From Treponema sp. (GTDB lineage: Bacteria > Spirochaetota > Spirochaetia > Treponematales > Treponemataceae): 6,596 nucleotides of DNA. The DNA lies in assembly GCA_024699205.1 (NCBI GenBank), contig JAILQA010000312.1, forward strand, positions 1 through 6,596, read 5' to 3'. Below, in pieces: positions 1 to 6,118 of this stretch. The translations under genes and the position numbers were made by a program. The notes under the pieces were generated by a model that was given only the letters and a program-made list of their open reading frames with translations, had not been told where the DNA came from and made no database searches. The first letter of the stretch is position 1; each line of letters opens with the position of its first letter.

Positions 1-123
1 CTCGTGATTTTTTTCTATAAGGTTATCAAGTTCCTTTACACTTTCGAGGGCAAATCTTTGTACACCGGTTAATTTCTGCTCAAGAAATCTTCCGTTTAAT
101 ACTACGCAGTTGTAGGAAATCAT
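1..123 (-). CDS. Glycosyltransferase, GT4-like, N-terminal fragment (runs off window)
   Basis: Reading the minus strand from the ATG at 123 gives 41 open codons that continue past the window edge; this is the amino end only. The fragment begins MISYNCVVLNGRFLEQ and continues KLTGVQRFALESVKELD. The block GRFL-x-Q-x-x-TGVQRFA-x-E is the typical first strand and glycine loop of GT-B-fold family-4 glycosyltransferases, many of them mannosyl- or rhamnosyltransferases in O-antigen and capsule clusters. The sugar transferred cannot be told from this fragment. The ATG fits the family start and no alternative start lies nearby. There is no Shine-Dalgarno before it; the upstream bases are AGTAATTAAT, directly preceded by a TATAAT box, so the mRNA may have almost no leader. 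It is divergent from the glycosyltransferase operon on the plus strand and probably belongs to the same glycan locus. Confidence 0.8.
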   Translation of the reverse strand, partial: MISYNCVVLNGRFLEQKLTGVQRFALESVKELDNLIEKNHE

Positions 124-141
124 ATTAATTACTATTATAAT
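110..141 (+). promoter_or_regulatory. Candidate promoter for the plus-strand operon
   Basis: TTGTAG (110-115, weak -35), a 17-bp spacer and TATTAT (133-138, five of six) can be read on the plus strand. A perfect TATAAT overlaps it at 136-141 but has no good -35 at 17 bp. Transcription would start near 145-148, leaving a leader of about 27-30 nt that carries the AGAAGGA ribosome site at 164-170 for the gene at 175. The -10 core ATTATAAT (134-141) is a palindrome shared with the minus-strand promoter, so the two probably compete for polymerase. Confidence 0.45.
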
Positions 142-162
142 GAAATAAATAACGATTGTCAT
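134..162 (-). promoter_or_regulatory. Sigma-70-type promoter for the minus-strand glycosyltransferase
   Basis: On the minus strand ATGACA (162-157, five of six matches to TTGACA) is followed by exactly 17 bp and then a perfect TATAAT (139-134). The expected start of transcription is near 126-127, only 3-4 nt before the ATG at 123. This is the best-matching promoter in the window. It is predicted from sequence only. Confidence 0.6.
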
Positions 163-174
163 CAGAAGGAAAAT

Positions 175-1176
175 ATGAACGATCTAATTTCCGTAATCAT
201 GCCAGCATATAAATCGCAGGCTACTATTAAAAAGTCAATTGAATCAGTACTTTCTCAATCCTATACAAATCTTGAGCTTATTGTAGTTATAGATGGCGAA
301 GAAGATAATACCTATGAAGTTTGTGCTTCAATCAATGATAAAAGACTCCGCATTTTCCAGAAGGAAAACAGCGGGGTAGTTGGTGCTTACTGTTTTGGAA
401 TTAAGCAGGCAAAGGGCCAGTATATTGCTTTTTGTGATAGTGATGATTCATATAAGCAGGGCTTTCTTGAAAAAGGAATTGGCCTGATTGAAGAAAAGGA
501 TTGTGATTTTGTAAGTTTTGCCTATGAAGTTGTAAATCCTAAGGGCCAGGTCCTTGAATCCATCAGAAATACAATTGAAAACGGTTTGTATGATAAAGAA
601 AAAATTGATTCTGAGATTTTGCCTCTTCTTGTTTTTAATTCCTTTATCCGAGAGCAGATGTTTATTCTTCTCGTGCTCCGCTGGAATAAGATTTATAAAA
701 AGAGCCTTGTAGATAAGTTTGTTGATTCGCTTGATCAGAAATGCCGCCAGATAGAAGATAATTTCTTTACTATAAATGCTGTTTTGAATGCATCGTCTTT
801 TTATATTGATAATGATTTTAAGTGTTATGAATATTGTATTGGCGAAAGTTCAATTTCGAGTGGATGGCAGAACGATTCGATTCTTGATGCATATTTTTAC
901 ACGATTGAGTGCATTGCAAAGAGGGTAGAGAAGGTGCCTCAGATTAATCCTCATCAGGTTGATTTACTGGCTTATGATAATGCACGTATAGTTTTCCGTC
1001 GCTGTGCAAGAAATGCTGATTTTAAGGCTGCTAAAGCTTTGCTTGCAAAAATCAGAAAAAATGAAAGAGTACACCGCGTAAAGTTTAGTGAACTAAAGAT
1101 GCTAAAGAATAAGATTTATCATATTGGATTGAAATGTCATCTTAATTGGATATTGTATATGATTTTTAAGCGATAG
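175..1176 (+). CDS. Glycosyltransferase family 2 (GT-A fold)
   Basis: A 333-residue GT2 enzyme, predicted to transfer a sugar from a nucleotide-sugar donor to a growing lipid-linked glycan on the cytoplasmic side of the inner membrane. The N-terminal nucleotide-binding domain starts at ISVIMPAYKS (residues 5-14). VVIDG (37-41) stands at the usual VVDDG position. The metal-binding DXD is CDSDD (87-91, D88 and D90). Further on, RWNKIYKKSLV (about 169-179) and EDNFF (about 193-197) are typical of the acceptor half of these enzymes, and C-terminal SxSIS-like residues follow a Tyr-rich strand. The last 25 residues are basic and hydrophobic and may touch the membrane. Oddity: the common ARN of the loop before the DXD is AYC here (71-73). 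The start is set by AGAAGGA at 164-170. It is the first gene of the plus-strand operon, 9 bp before the next. Family is certain; donor and acceptor are unknown. Confidence 0.93.
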   Translation: MNDLISVIMPAYKSQATIKKSIESVLSQSYTNLELIVVIDGEEDNTYEVCASINDKRLRIFQKENSGVVGAYCFGIKQAKGQYIAFCDSDDSYKQGFLEKGIGLIEEKDCDFVSFAYEVVNPKGQVLESIRNTIENGLYDKEKIDSEILPLLVFNSFIREQMFILLVLRWNKIYKKSLVDKFVDSLDQKCRQIEDNFFTINAVLNASSFYIDNDFKCYEYCIGESSISSGWQNDSILDAYFYTIECIAKRVEKVPQINPHQVDLLAYDNARIVFRRCARNADFKAAKALLAKIRKNERVHRVKFSELKMLKNKIYHIGLKCHLNWILYMIFKR

Positions 1177-1185
1177 GAACCGAAT

Positions 1186-2235
1186 ATGTCTAAGAAAATA
1201 TACATTGTGTCTCAGCTTGGCGTTAGTAATGCCGGCGGAGTTGAAAAAGTAAGTTACTATCTGAATGAACTTCTTAAAGATAAGTATGATGTGCAAATTA
1301 TTAAGCGGGGTAAGCTTTCTTTTGGAAAGCTGAATAATCTGCTTCAGCCCTTTTTGATCAGCTTACGTCTTGCTTTTTTAAGAAATAAGTTTGTAATCGG
1401 CAATTCCTGGCATTGCTTTTTGTACCCGGCTGATATTTCCATTCACCATGGAACTTCCGCTGGTATTATGAAATATACCGGCGAAGGCGGCTTTGCACTA
1501 AAACTTACAGCCTGGATGGAAAAAATCAGTGCCAGACGAGCTAAAAATGTTCTTGCAGTAAGTGAAAACTGTAAAAAAGAGCTAGTGGAACTTTACAAAA
1601 TCCCAGAAGAAAAAATCACAGTAATAAATAACTTTGTACAGGATGAGGTTTTTACACCATCAAATAAAGAGTCAAAATCAAATAATCAGATAAATGTCTG
1701 CTTTTCCGGCGCCCTTTGCTATAAAAAAGGAATGGATAAGCTTCTGGAGTTTTCTGATTATATTGAAAATGAAGTTGTGCCAGAAAATCAGCCTGCGATA
1801 AAACTAAATATAGCAACAAATTATGAAAAAAATGCAGGGCCTTTTCTGGGACGTAAAAATACCAGCGTACAAACAGGCCTTACCGCCAGTCAAATGCCGG
1901 ATTTTTACCGTCAAAATGATATTATGTTCTTTCCAACCCGTTACGAAGGCTTTTCAATGGCGGCTCTGGAAGCTCTTTCGAGCGGGCTTTGTCTTGCCGG
2001 AAGTGACTTTGCCGTAAGCCCGGAACTGCAGACTTTTGATTTTTGTAAACTGCTTGCACTCGACACCCCGCCGTCACAGGTCGCAGAATCAGTGAGGGAG
2101 CTTTACGGAAAGTTTACATCGCAAACAGCCCGACAAAAGATGCACGACACTGTAAAAGAGCAGTTTGGCACGGAACAGTACAGAAAAAAAATACTTGCCT
2201 ATGTAGATGAAATTCTTTCACATAATGTGTTATAA
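1186..2235 (+). CDS. Glycosyltransferase family 4 (GT-B fold)
   Basis: A 349-residue retaining-type glycosyltransferase of the GT4 (glycosyl_transf_1) class. The N-terminal Rossmann domain opens with IYIVSQLGVSNAGGVEKVS (residues 5-23), whose GGVE is the acceptor/phosphate glycine loop. HHGTS lies at 87-91. The inter-domain segment VLAVSENCKKELVE (122-135) with KITVINNF (143-150) is characteristic. In the C-terminal domain the donor-binding E-x7-E motif is YEGFSMAALE, with E254 and E262. Length is normal for the family. The start has a good ribosome site, TAGGA at 1174-1178, which overlaps the stop codon of the preceding gene, suggesting translational coupling. Base composition is uneven: 1861-2160 is about 49% GC by hand count (147 of 300), against about one third early in the gene. 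The sugar is unknown; a step in oligosaccharide assembly is inferred from the neighbours. Confidence 0.92.
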   Translation: MSKKIYIVSQLGVSNAGGVEKVSYYLNELLKDKYDVQIIKRGKLSFGKLNNLLQPFLISLRLAFLRNKFVIGNSWHCFLYPADISIHHGTSAGIMKYTGEGGFALKLTAWMEKISARRAKNVLAVSENCKKELVELYKIPEEKITVINNFVQDEVFTPSNKESKSNNQINVCFSGALCYKKGMDKLLEFSDYIENEVVPENQPAIKLNIATNYEKNAGPFLGRKNTSVQTGLTASQMPDFYRQNDIMFFPTRYEGFSMAALEALSSGLCLAGSDFAVSPELQTFDFCKLLALDTPPSQVAESVRELYGKFTSQTARQKMHDTVKEQFGTEQYRKKILAYVDEILSHNVL

Positions 2236-2236
2236 T
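2228..2236 (+). promoter_or_regulatory. Extended -10 promoter abutting the ABC transporter start
   Basis: TGTTATAAT is a perfect extended -10 element (TGn followed by TATAAT) that overlaps the last codon and stop of the GT4 gene. No convincing -35 lies 16-18 bp upstream, which extended -10 promoters can do without. Start of transcription would fall at 2243-2244, on the ATG of the ABC gene. That gene has no Shine-Dalgarno, so an internal promoter making a leaderless mRNA is a coherent reading. Not proven by sequence alone. Confidence 0.45.
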
Positions 2237-2243
2237 ATTCAGT

Positions 2244-4001
2244 ATGATTTTAAATAAGATTAAAAAGGCAACTTCTGTCTTTAAGCAGTTCTGGAAGTTA
2301 TTATCACAGAAATTCAGAGTACAGTTTTGCCTTATGTTTTTTGCAATCCTTGTAGGCTCTCTATTGGAAACTCTCGGTGTTTCTGTACTTTTGCCTTTGA
2401 TTCAGGCAATTTTGACACCAGAGAAACTCATGGCAAATAAATATGTAGTTCCTCTTGTAAAGTTCTTTAATATTCAAAGTTCAAGCGCCTTTGTTCTGGC
2501 AGTTTCTGTTTTTGTCGTTATCTTTTATATCATAAAAAATCTTTATCAGATTTTGAATAACTACTGGCAGAACAAATTCAGAACAAATCTTCTGGCATAT
2601 ATTACTGAAACAATGATGTCGTCTTATATGCACAGACCTTATTCTTTTTTCATCGATAACAATTCCTCGATTTTAATGCGAAATGTAATAAATGATACTG
2701 GCGGAGTAACTACCTGTGTAACAAGTCTTTTCCAGATTATCACAACATTTTTTGTAATCATTTTTATGTTCGCATTTCTTTTTGTAACAGATGCTTTCCT
2801 TGCAACAGGACTCTGTGTTTCTGCGGTGCTTGTTTTGGGATGCTCTGTAATTGTACTTGGAAAACCACTTAGAAATTTTGGAGAAAAACTTCGAATTACT
2901 GATGGTGCCTGCTATAAAAACTGTCAGCAGGCTTTTCAGGGAATCAAAGAAATCATTGTGAGCAAAAAAGAAGATTATTTTGCAAAAGAATATAAGAAAT
3001 CTTATGATGAAAAGAACAGTGCAGATGTAAAAAAATGCGTTCTTGAAAATATTCCAAACCGAATGATTGAGGCAGTTTGTCTTTCAGTTCTTGTTATGCT
3101 GATTGCTTACAATATTGTTTCTGGAAGAGTTTTGTCAGAAGTTATGATTGCAAATCTTGGTGCCTTTGCAGTAGCTGCCTTTAAACTTTTGCCATCTGTT
3201 TCGGCTTTGTCATCAAACTTTAATACTTACATAGTTCAGTATACTGCGGTTCAGGCTGTACTTACAAATCTGGAAGAAGCAAGGCATTACATTGTAAAGT
3301 ATGGAAATGAAACTGTTACTTTTGAAAAGAGTCTTCAGACCAAAAATCTTTCTTTTTCATACGCAAAAAATCCGGATAAAAAGATTCTTGATAACGTTGA
3401 TACAGAAATTAAGAATGGTGATGTTGTTGGAATTAAGGGAAGTTCCGGTTCGGGTAAGACAACTTATGTTGATATAATCTTAGGTCTTCTAGAACCTGTT
3501 TCCGGCGAAATCCTTATTGATGGAAAAAAACTTACAGATGCAAATGTAAATTCCTGGCGTGAAAAAATCTCTTATGTTCCTCAAACAGCTTATCTTATTG
3601 ACGATACAATCCGGGCGAATATAGCCTTTGGCGTACCGGAAAAAGAAATTGATGACGAACGTATTAAAATTGCAATGAAAGAAGCAATGCTTTATGATTA
3701 CGTTTCAGGTCTTCCGGAAAAGGAAATGACAGTTGTAGGTGAGCGTGGAGTTCAAATGTCCGGAGGACAGAGACAGCGACTTTCAATTGCCCGTGCCTTG
3801 TATAATAATCCAGATATCATTATTTTTGATGAAGCAACATCTGCTCTTGATGAAATTACTGAAAAAGAAATAATGGAATCAATCGATAATCTGATTGGTC
3901 AGAAAACCTTGATAATTATTGCACACCGCCTTTCAACCCTCAAAAAATGTAATAAGATTTTTGAAGTTGCAGACGGTAAAATAAATATTTCGGAAAAATA
4001 A
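2244..4001 (+). CDS. ABC transporter half-molecule, PglK/MsbA-like lipid-linked glycan flippase
   Basis: A 585-residue fused membrane-plus-ATPase half transporter, expected to work as a homodimer in the inner membrane. About six hydrophobic segments lie near residues 27-55, 82-104, 160-182, 184-206, 273-292 and 300-320. The ATPase domain covers about 360-580 with every canonical motif: Walker A GSSGSGKT (399-406, K405), Q-loop Q447, signature MSGGQ (505-509), Walker B IIIFDE with catalytic E530, D-loop SALD (533-536) and H-loop H561. The ATPase should be active. LETLGVSVLLPLI (41-53) in the first segment resembles PglK-type flippases, and the length is close to theirs. Placed among glycosyltransferases, its most likely cargo is an undecaprenyl-linked oligosaccharide; peptide or lipid export is less likely. 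The ATG lies 8 bp after the GT4 stop without a Shine-Dalgarno. No in-frame alternative start lies between it and the preceding stop. Confidence 0.92.
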   Translation: MILNKIKKATSVFKQFWKLLSQKFRVQFCLMFFAILVGSLLETLGVSVLLPLIQAILTPEKLMANKYVVPLVKFFNIQSSSAFVLAVSVFVVIFYIIKNLYQILNNYWQNKFRTNLLAYITETMMSSYMHRPYSFFIDNNSSILMRNVINDTGGVTTCVTSLFQIITTFFVIIFMFAFLFVTDAFLATGLCVSAVLVLGCSVIVLGKPLRNFGEKLRITDGACYKNCQQAFQGIKEIIVSKKEDYFAKEYKKSYDEKNSADVKKCVLENIPNRMIEAVCLSVLVMLIAYNIVSGRVLSEVMIANLGAFAVAAFKLLPSVSALSSNFNTYIVQYTAVQAVLTNLEEARHYIVKYGNETVTFEKSLQTKNLSFSYAKNPDKKILDNVDTEIKNGDVVGIKGSSGSGKTTYVDIILGLLEPVSGEILIDGKKLTDANVNSWREKISYVPQTAYLIDDTIRANIAFGVPEKEIDDERIKIAMKEAMLYDYVSGLPEKEMTVVGERGVQMSGGQRQRLSIARALYNNPDIIIFDEATSALDEITEKEIMESIDNLIGQKTLIIIAHRLSTLKKCNKIFEVADGKINISEK

Positions 4002-4013
4002 AGAGGTAAGAAA

Positions 4014-5117
4014 ATGAATGTAACATTTTTGAGTTTGAAAGAAGTAACAGATTTACATAATAAAGAAATCAATGAAGCTGCAAGCAGAGTTGTAAACAGC
4101 GGCTGGTATCTGCAGGGAAAAGAGAACGAACAGTTTGAAGCAGATTATGCAAAATACATCGGTTCAAAATATTGTATTGGAGTCGCTAATGGACTTGACG
4201 CTTTAATCTGGATTCTGCGTGCTTATATTGAACTTGGCCGCATGAAGAAGGGGGACGAAGTAATTGTTCCTGCAAATACTTATATTGCTACAATTCTTGC
4301 AATTACAGAAAATGGACTTACTCCGGTTCTTGTAGAACCAAAATACGAAACTCTCGAAATCGATGATGAATTGATAGAGGCTGCGATAACTCCTCGTACT
4401 AAGGCAATCATGATTGTTCATCTTTATGGCCGCAATGCTTATACAAAAAAGATAGGTGAGATTTGTAAAAAACATAACCTCTATCTTTTTGAAGATAATG
4501 CACAGGCTCATGGCTGTCTTTTTGAAGGACAGAAAACCGGAAGTCTTGGCGATGCTGCTGGCCACAGCTTTTACCCTGGAAAGAACCTGGGTGCGCTTGG
4601 AGACGGCGGTGCTGTAACTACCGATGATAAGGAAGTTGCTGATACAGTACGTGCTCTTGCAAATTATGGTTCAAAGGTAAAATATGTTTTTGATTATACT
4701 GGTCGTAACAGCCGCCTTGATGAGATTCAGGCTGCTATTCTTGATGTAAAACTTAAGTATCTTGATCAGGATAATGATAAAAGAAAAAAAGTTGCAAAAC
4801 TTTATTATGAAGGAATAAAAAATCCGGCTGTTATTCTGCCAGAAACAAAAGATTTTACTTCGAATGTTTTCCATCTGTTCCCGATTCTAACAAAAAAGAG
4901 AGACGAGCTTCAGCAGTATCTTAAATCAAAAGAAATCGGAACTGTAATTCACTATCCGATTCCTCCACACAAGCAGAAGTGTTATGAAGCATGGAACAAT
5001 CTTTCATTCCCGATTACAGAACGAATCCATAATTCAGAACTCAGCTTACCAATGGGGCCTGCAATTACAGAAGAGCAGGTTCGTTATGTAATTGATACAA
5101 TCAATGAATGGAAATAA
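4014..5117 (+). CDS. DegT/DnrJ/EryC1/StrS aminotransferase, FdtB/QdtB-like (dTDP-3-amino-3,6-dideoxyhexose)
   Basis: A 367-residue PLP-dependent sugar aminotransferase in the cytoplasm. Key blocks are SGWYLQG (29-35), GVANGLDAL (56-64), VPANTYIA (85-92), the PLP-binding EDNAQAHG (160-167, with D161 and Q164), [16 protein letters not shown] (185-200, K190 forming the Schiff base), SRLDEIQAA (233-241) and HYPIPPHKQ (313-321). The runs [16 protein letters not shown] and [19 protein letters not shown] closely resemble what I recall of FdtB and QdtB. Those enzymes move an amino group from glutamate onto a dTDP-3-keto-6-deoxyhexose, giving dTDP-Fuc3N or dTDP-Qui3N. A 3-amino product is therefore favoured over the 4-amino products of other DegT enzymes, but the galacto/gluco choice cannot be read from this protein. 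AAGAGG at 4001-4006 sets the start, 12 bp after the ABC gene. The partner ketoisomerase (FdtA/QdtA) and acetyltransferase (FdtC/QdtC) are not in this window. Confidence 0.9.
   Translation: MNVTFLSLKEVTDLHNKEINEAASRVVNSGWYLQGKENEQFEADYAKYIGSKYCIGVANGLDALIWILRAYIELGRMKKGDEVIVPANTYIATILAITENGLTPVLVEPKYETLEIDDELIEAAITPRTKAIMIVHLYGRNAYTKKIGEICKKHNLYLFEDNAQAHGCLFEGQKTGSLGDAAGHSFYPGKNLGALGDGGAVTTDDKEVADTVRALANYGSKVKYVFDYTGRNSRLDEIQAAILDVKLKYLDQDNDKRKKVAKLYYEGIKNPAVILPETKDFTSNVFHLFPILTKKRDELQQYLKSKEIGTVIHYPIPPHKQKCYEAWNNLSFPITERIHNSELSLPMGPAITEEQVRYVIDTINEWK
5093..5101 (+). promoter_or_regulatory. Possible extended -10 element before the GT10 gene
   Basis: TGATACAAT matches an extended -10 (TGn plus TACAAT, five of six to TATAAT) inside the 3' end of the aminotransferase gene. 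Its predicted transcription start is exactly the A of the ATG at 5108. No -35 is seen. The bases also encode Asp-Thr-Ile, so chance occurrence is a real possibility; it is listed because it repeats the arrangement before the ABC gene. Confidence 0.28.
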
Positions 5118-6118
5118 AAATGATTTTAAGAGATAGAATACAAAATTATATTTATGATAGGCTCGGTTTGAAACATAATTATTACGGAAAAATTTATCTT
5201 CCAAAATATAATTTATCAGTTCCTTTTGATAAAGCAACTCCTAAAATTTATAATAAGAACGGCGAATTAATGAAAACTGTATTCATTCGTGATACACAAA
5301 GTGCACATTCACCATATTCTTATTCTCAGAAAGTTTTTTTTGATCGCTATAACTTTGGATTAGATACTCATTTTTATTCTCAGGTAGATTTGTTTCAGCG
5401 TTCTGGAAAACCTGTTCATACTTACGCAATGTTTTCGGAAAGTGAGACAATTGTTCCAGAAACTTATACAATATTTGAAAAGAATAAAGGATTTGAAAAA
5501 GAGTTTGATTACATTTTTACAATGTCAGACAAGCTTTTAAACGAATTACCAAATGCACGTTTTGTACCTTTCTGTACAGGACCATGGTATGGTTCAGAAA
5601 AGTATGGCGGAATAATGACCCCGGATGCCTGCAATAATAAAACAAAAAATGTTTCGATAATGGCCTCGCGTCAGAATACTTCTGAATATCATAAGCTTCG
5701 TATTGCAATTGCAAAAAAGTGTAAGGAGCTGGAACTGGCCGATACTTACGGTTCTTTTGATGGAGGACCATTTCTGGATAAAATAGACCACGTGTTTGCT
5801 CCATACAGATATTCAATCATCATAGAAAATGATGAAAAGCCTTATTATTTTACAGAAAAAATTACCAGTTGTTTTGCCGCAATGACAATTCCAATTTATC
5901 TTGGTGCAACTAAAATTGGTGATTTTTTCAACGAGGATGGTATTATAAAAATTACTCCTAAAGATTATGATAATCTTGAAGAGTTTTTGAAACAATGTAA
6001 TGAAAAAGATTATCAGGCTCGTATTGAAGCTGTAAAAGATAATTATAATCGTGTTCAAAAGTATCTGAATGTCTTTGACAATTTTATTTATGAACCATTT
6101 ATGAAAGGAAATGTTTAA
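5108..6118 (+). CDS. Glycosyltransferase family 10 (fucosyltransferase-like)
   Basis: A 336-residue GT-B-fold enzyme whose C-terminal half carries the GT10 donor-binding signature. [10 protein letters not shown] (233-242) followed by YYFTEK (246-251) matches the F-x-ENS-x(4)-Y-x-TEK pattern of alpha-1,3-fucosyltransferases and keeps the Asn (N241), Tyr, Glu (E250) and Lys (K251) of that motif. IPIYLGA (261-267) follows as expected. SRQN (187-190) may hold the conserved donor-contacting Arg. Known GT10 enzymes use GDP-fucose. The neighbouring amino-sugar gene makes a related 6-deoxy sugar possible, but that is inference. The N-terminal 100 residues are not ones I recognise closely. The start is uncertain: ATG 5108 overlaps the aminotransferase by 10 bp and has no ribosome site. 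ATG 5120 (four residues shorter) has a weak GGA at 5110-5112 with 7-nt spacing. The 5' part is very AT-rich (43 GC of 180 at 5101-5280). Confidence 0.88.
   Translation: MEIKMILRDRIQNYIYDRLGLKHNYYGKIYLPKYNLSVPFDKATPKIYNKNGELMKTVFIRDTQSAHSPYSYSQKVFFDRYNFGLDTHFYSQVDLFQRSGKPVHTYAMFSESETIVPETYTIFEKNKGFEKEFDYIFTMSDKLLNELPNARFVPFCTGPWYGSEKYGGIMTPDACNNKTKNVSIMASRQNTSEYHKLRIAIAKKCKELELADTYGSFDGGPFLDKIDHVFAPYRYSIIIENDEKPYYFTEKITSCFAAMTIPIYLGATKIGDFFNEDGIIKITPKDYDNLEEFLKQCNEKDYQARIEAVKDNYNRVQKYLNVFDNFIYEPFMKGNV

Noticed and set aside
1313..1331. 7-bp inverted repeat AGCTTTC / GAAAGCT with a 5-nt loop
   Set aside because: It is inside the GT4 coding sequence with no T-tract after it, so it is not a terminator, and a 7-bp AT-rich hairpin is expected by chance.
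1823..2017. 64-codon plus-strand frame overlapping the GT4 gene
   Set aside because: It is a shadow of the GT4 reading frame, encouraged by the higher GC there; no ribosome site or domain is seen.
4203..4565. 120-codon open frame on the minus strand
   Set aside because: It is fully inside the well-supported aminotransferase gene, has no domain, and overlaps codons for conserved PLP-site residues.
5091..5105. Palindrome ATTGAT-ACA-ATCAAT just before the GT10 start
   Set aside because: The stem is only 6 bp and AT-rich, it lies within coding sequence, and there is no T-run; too weak to call an operator or terminator.
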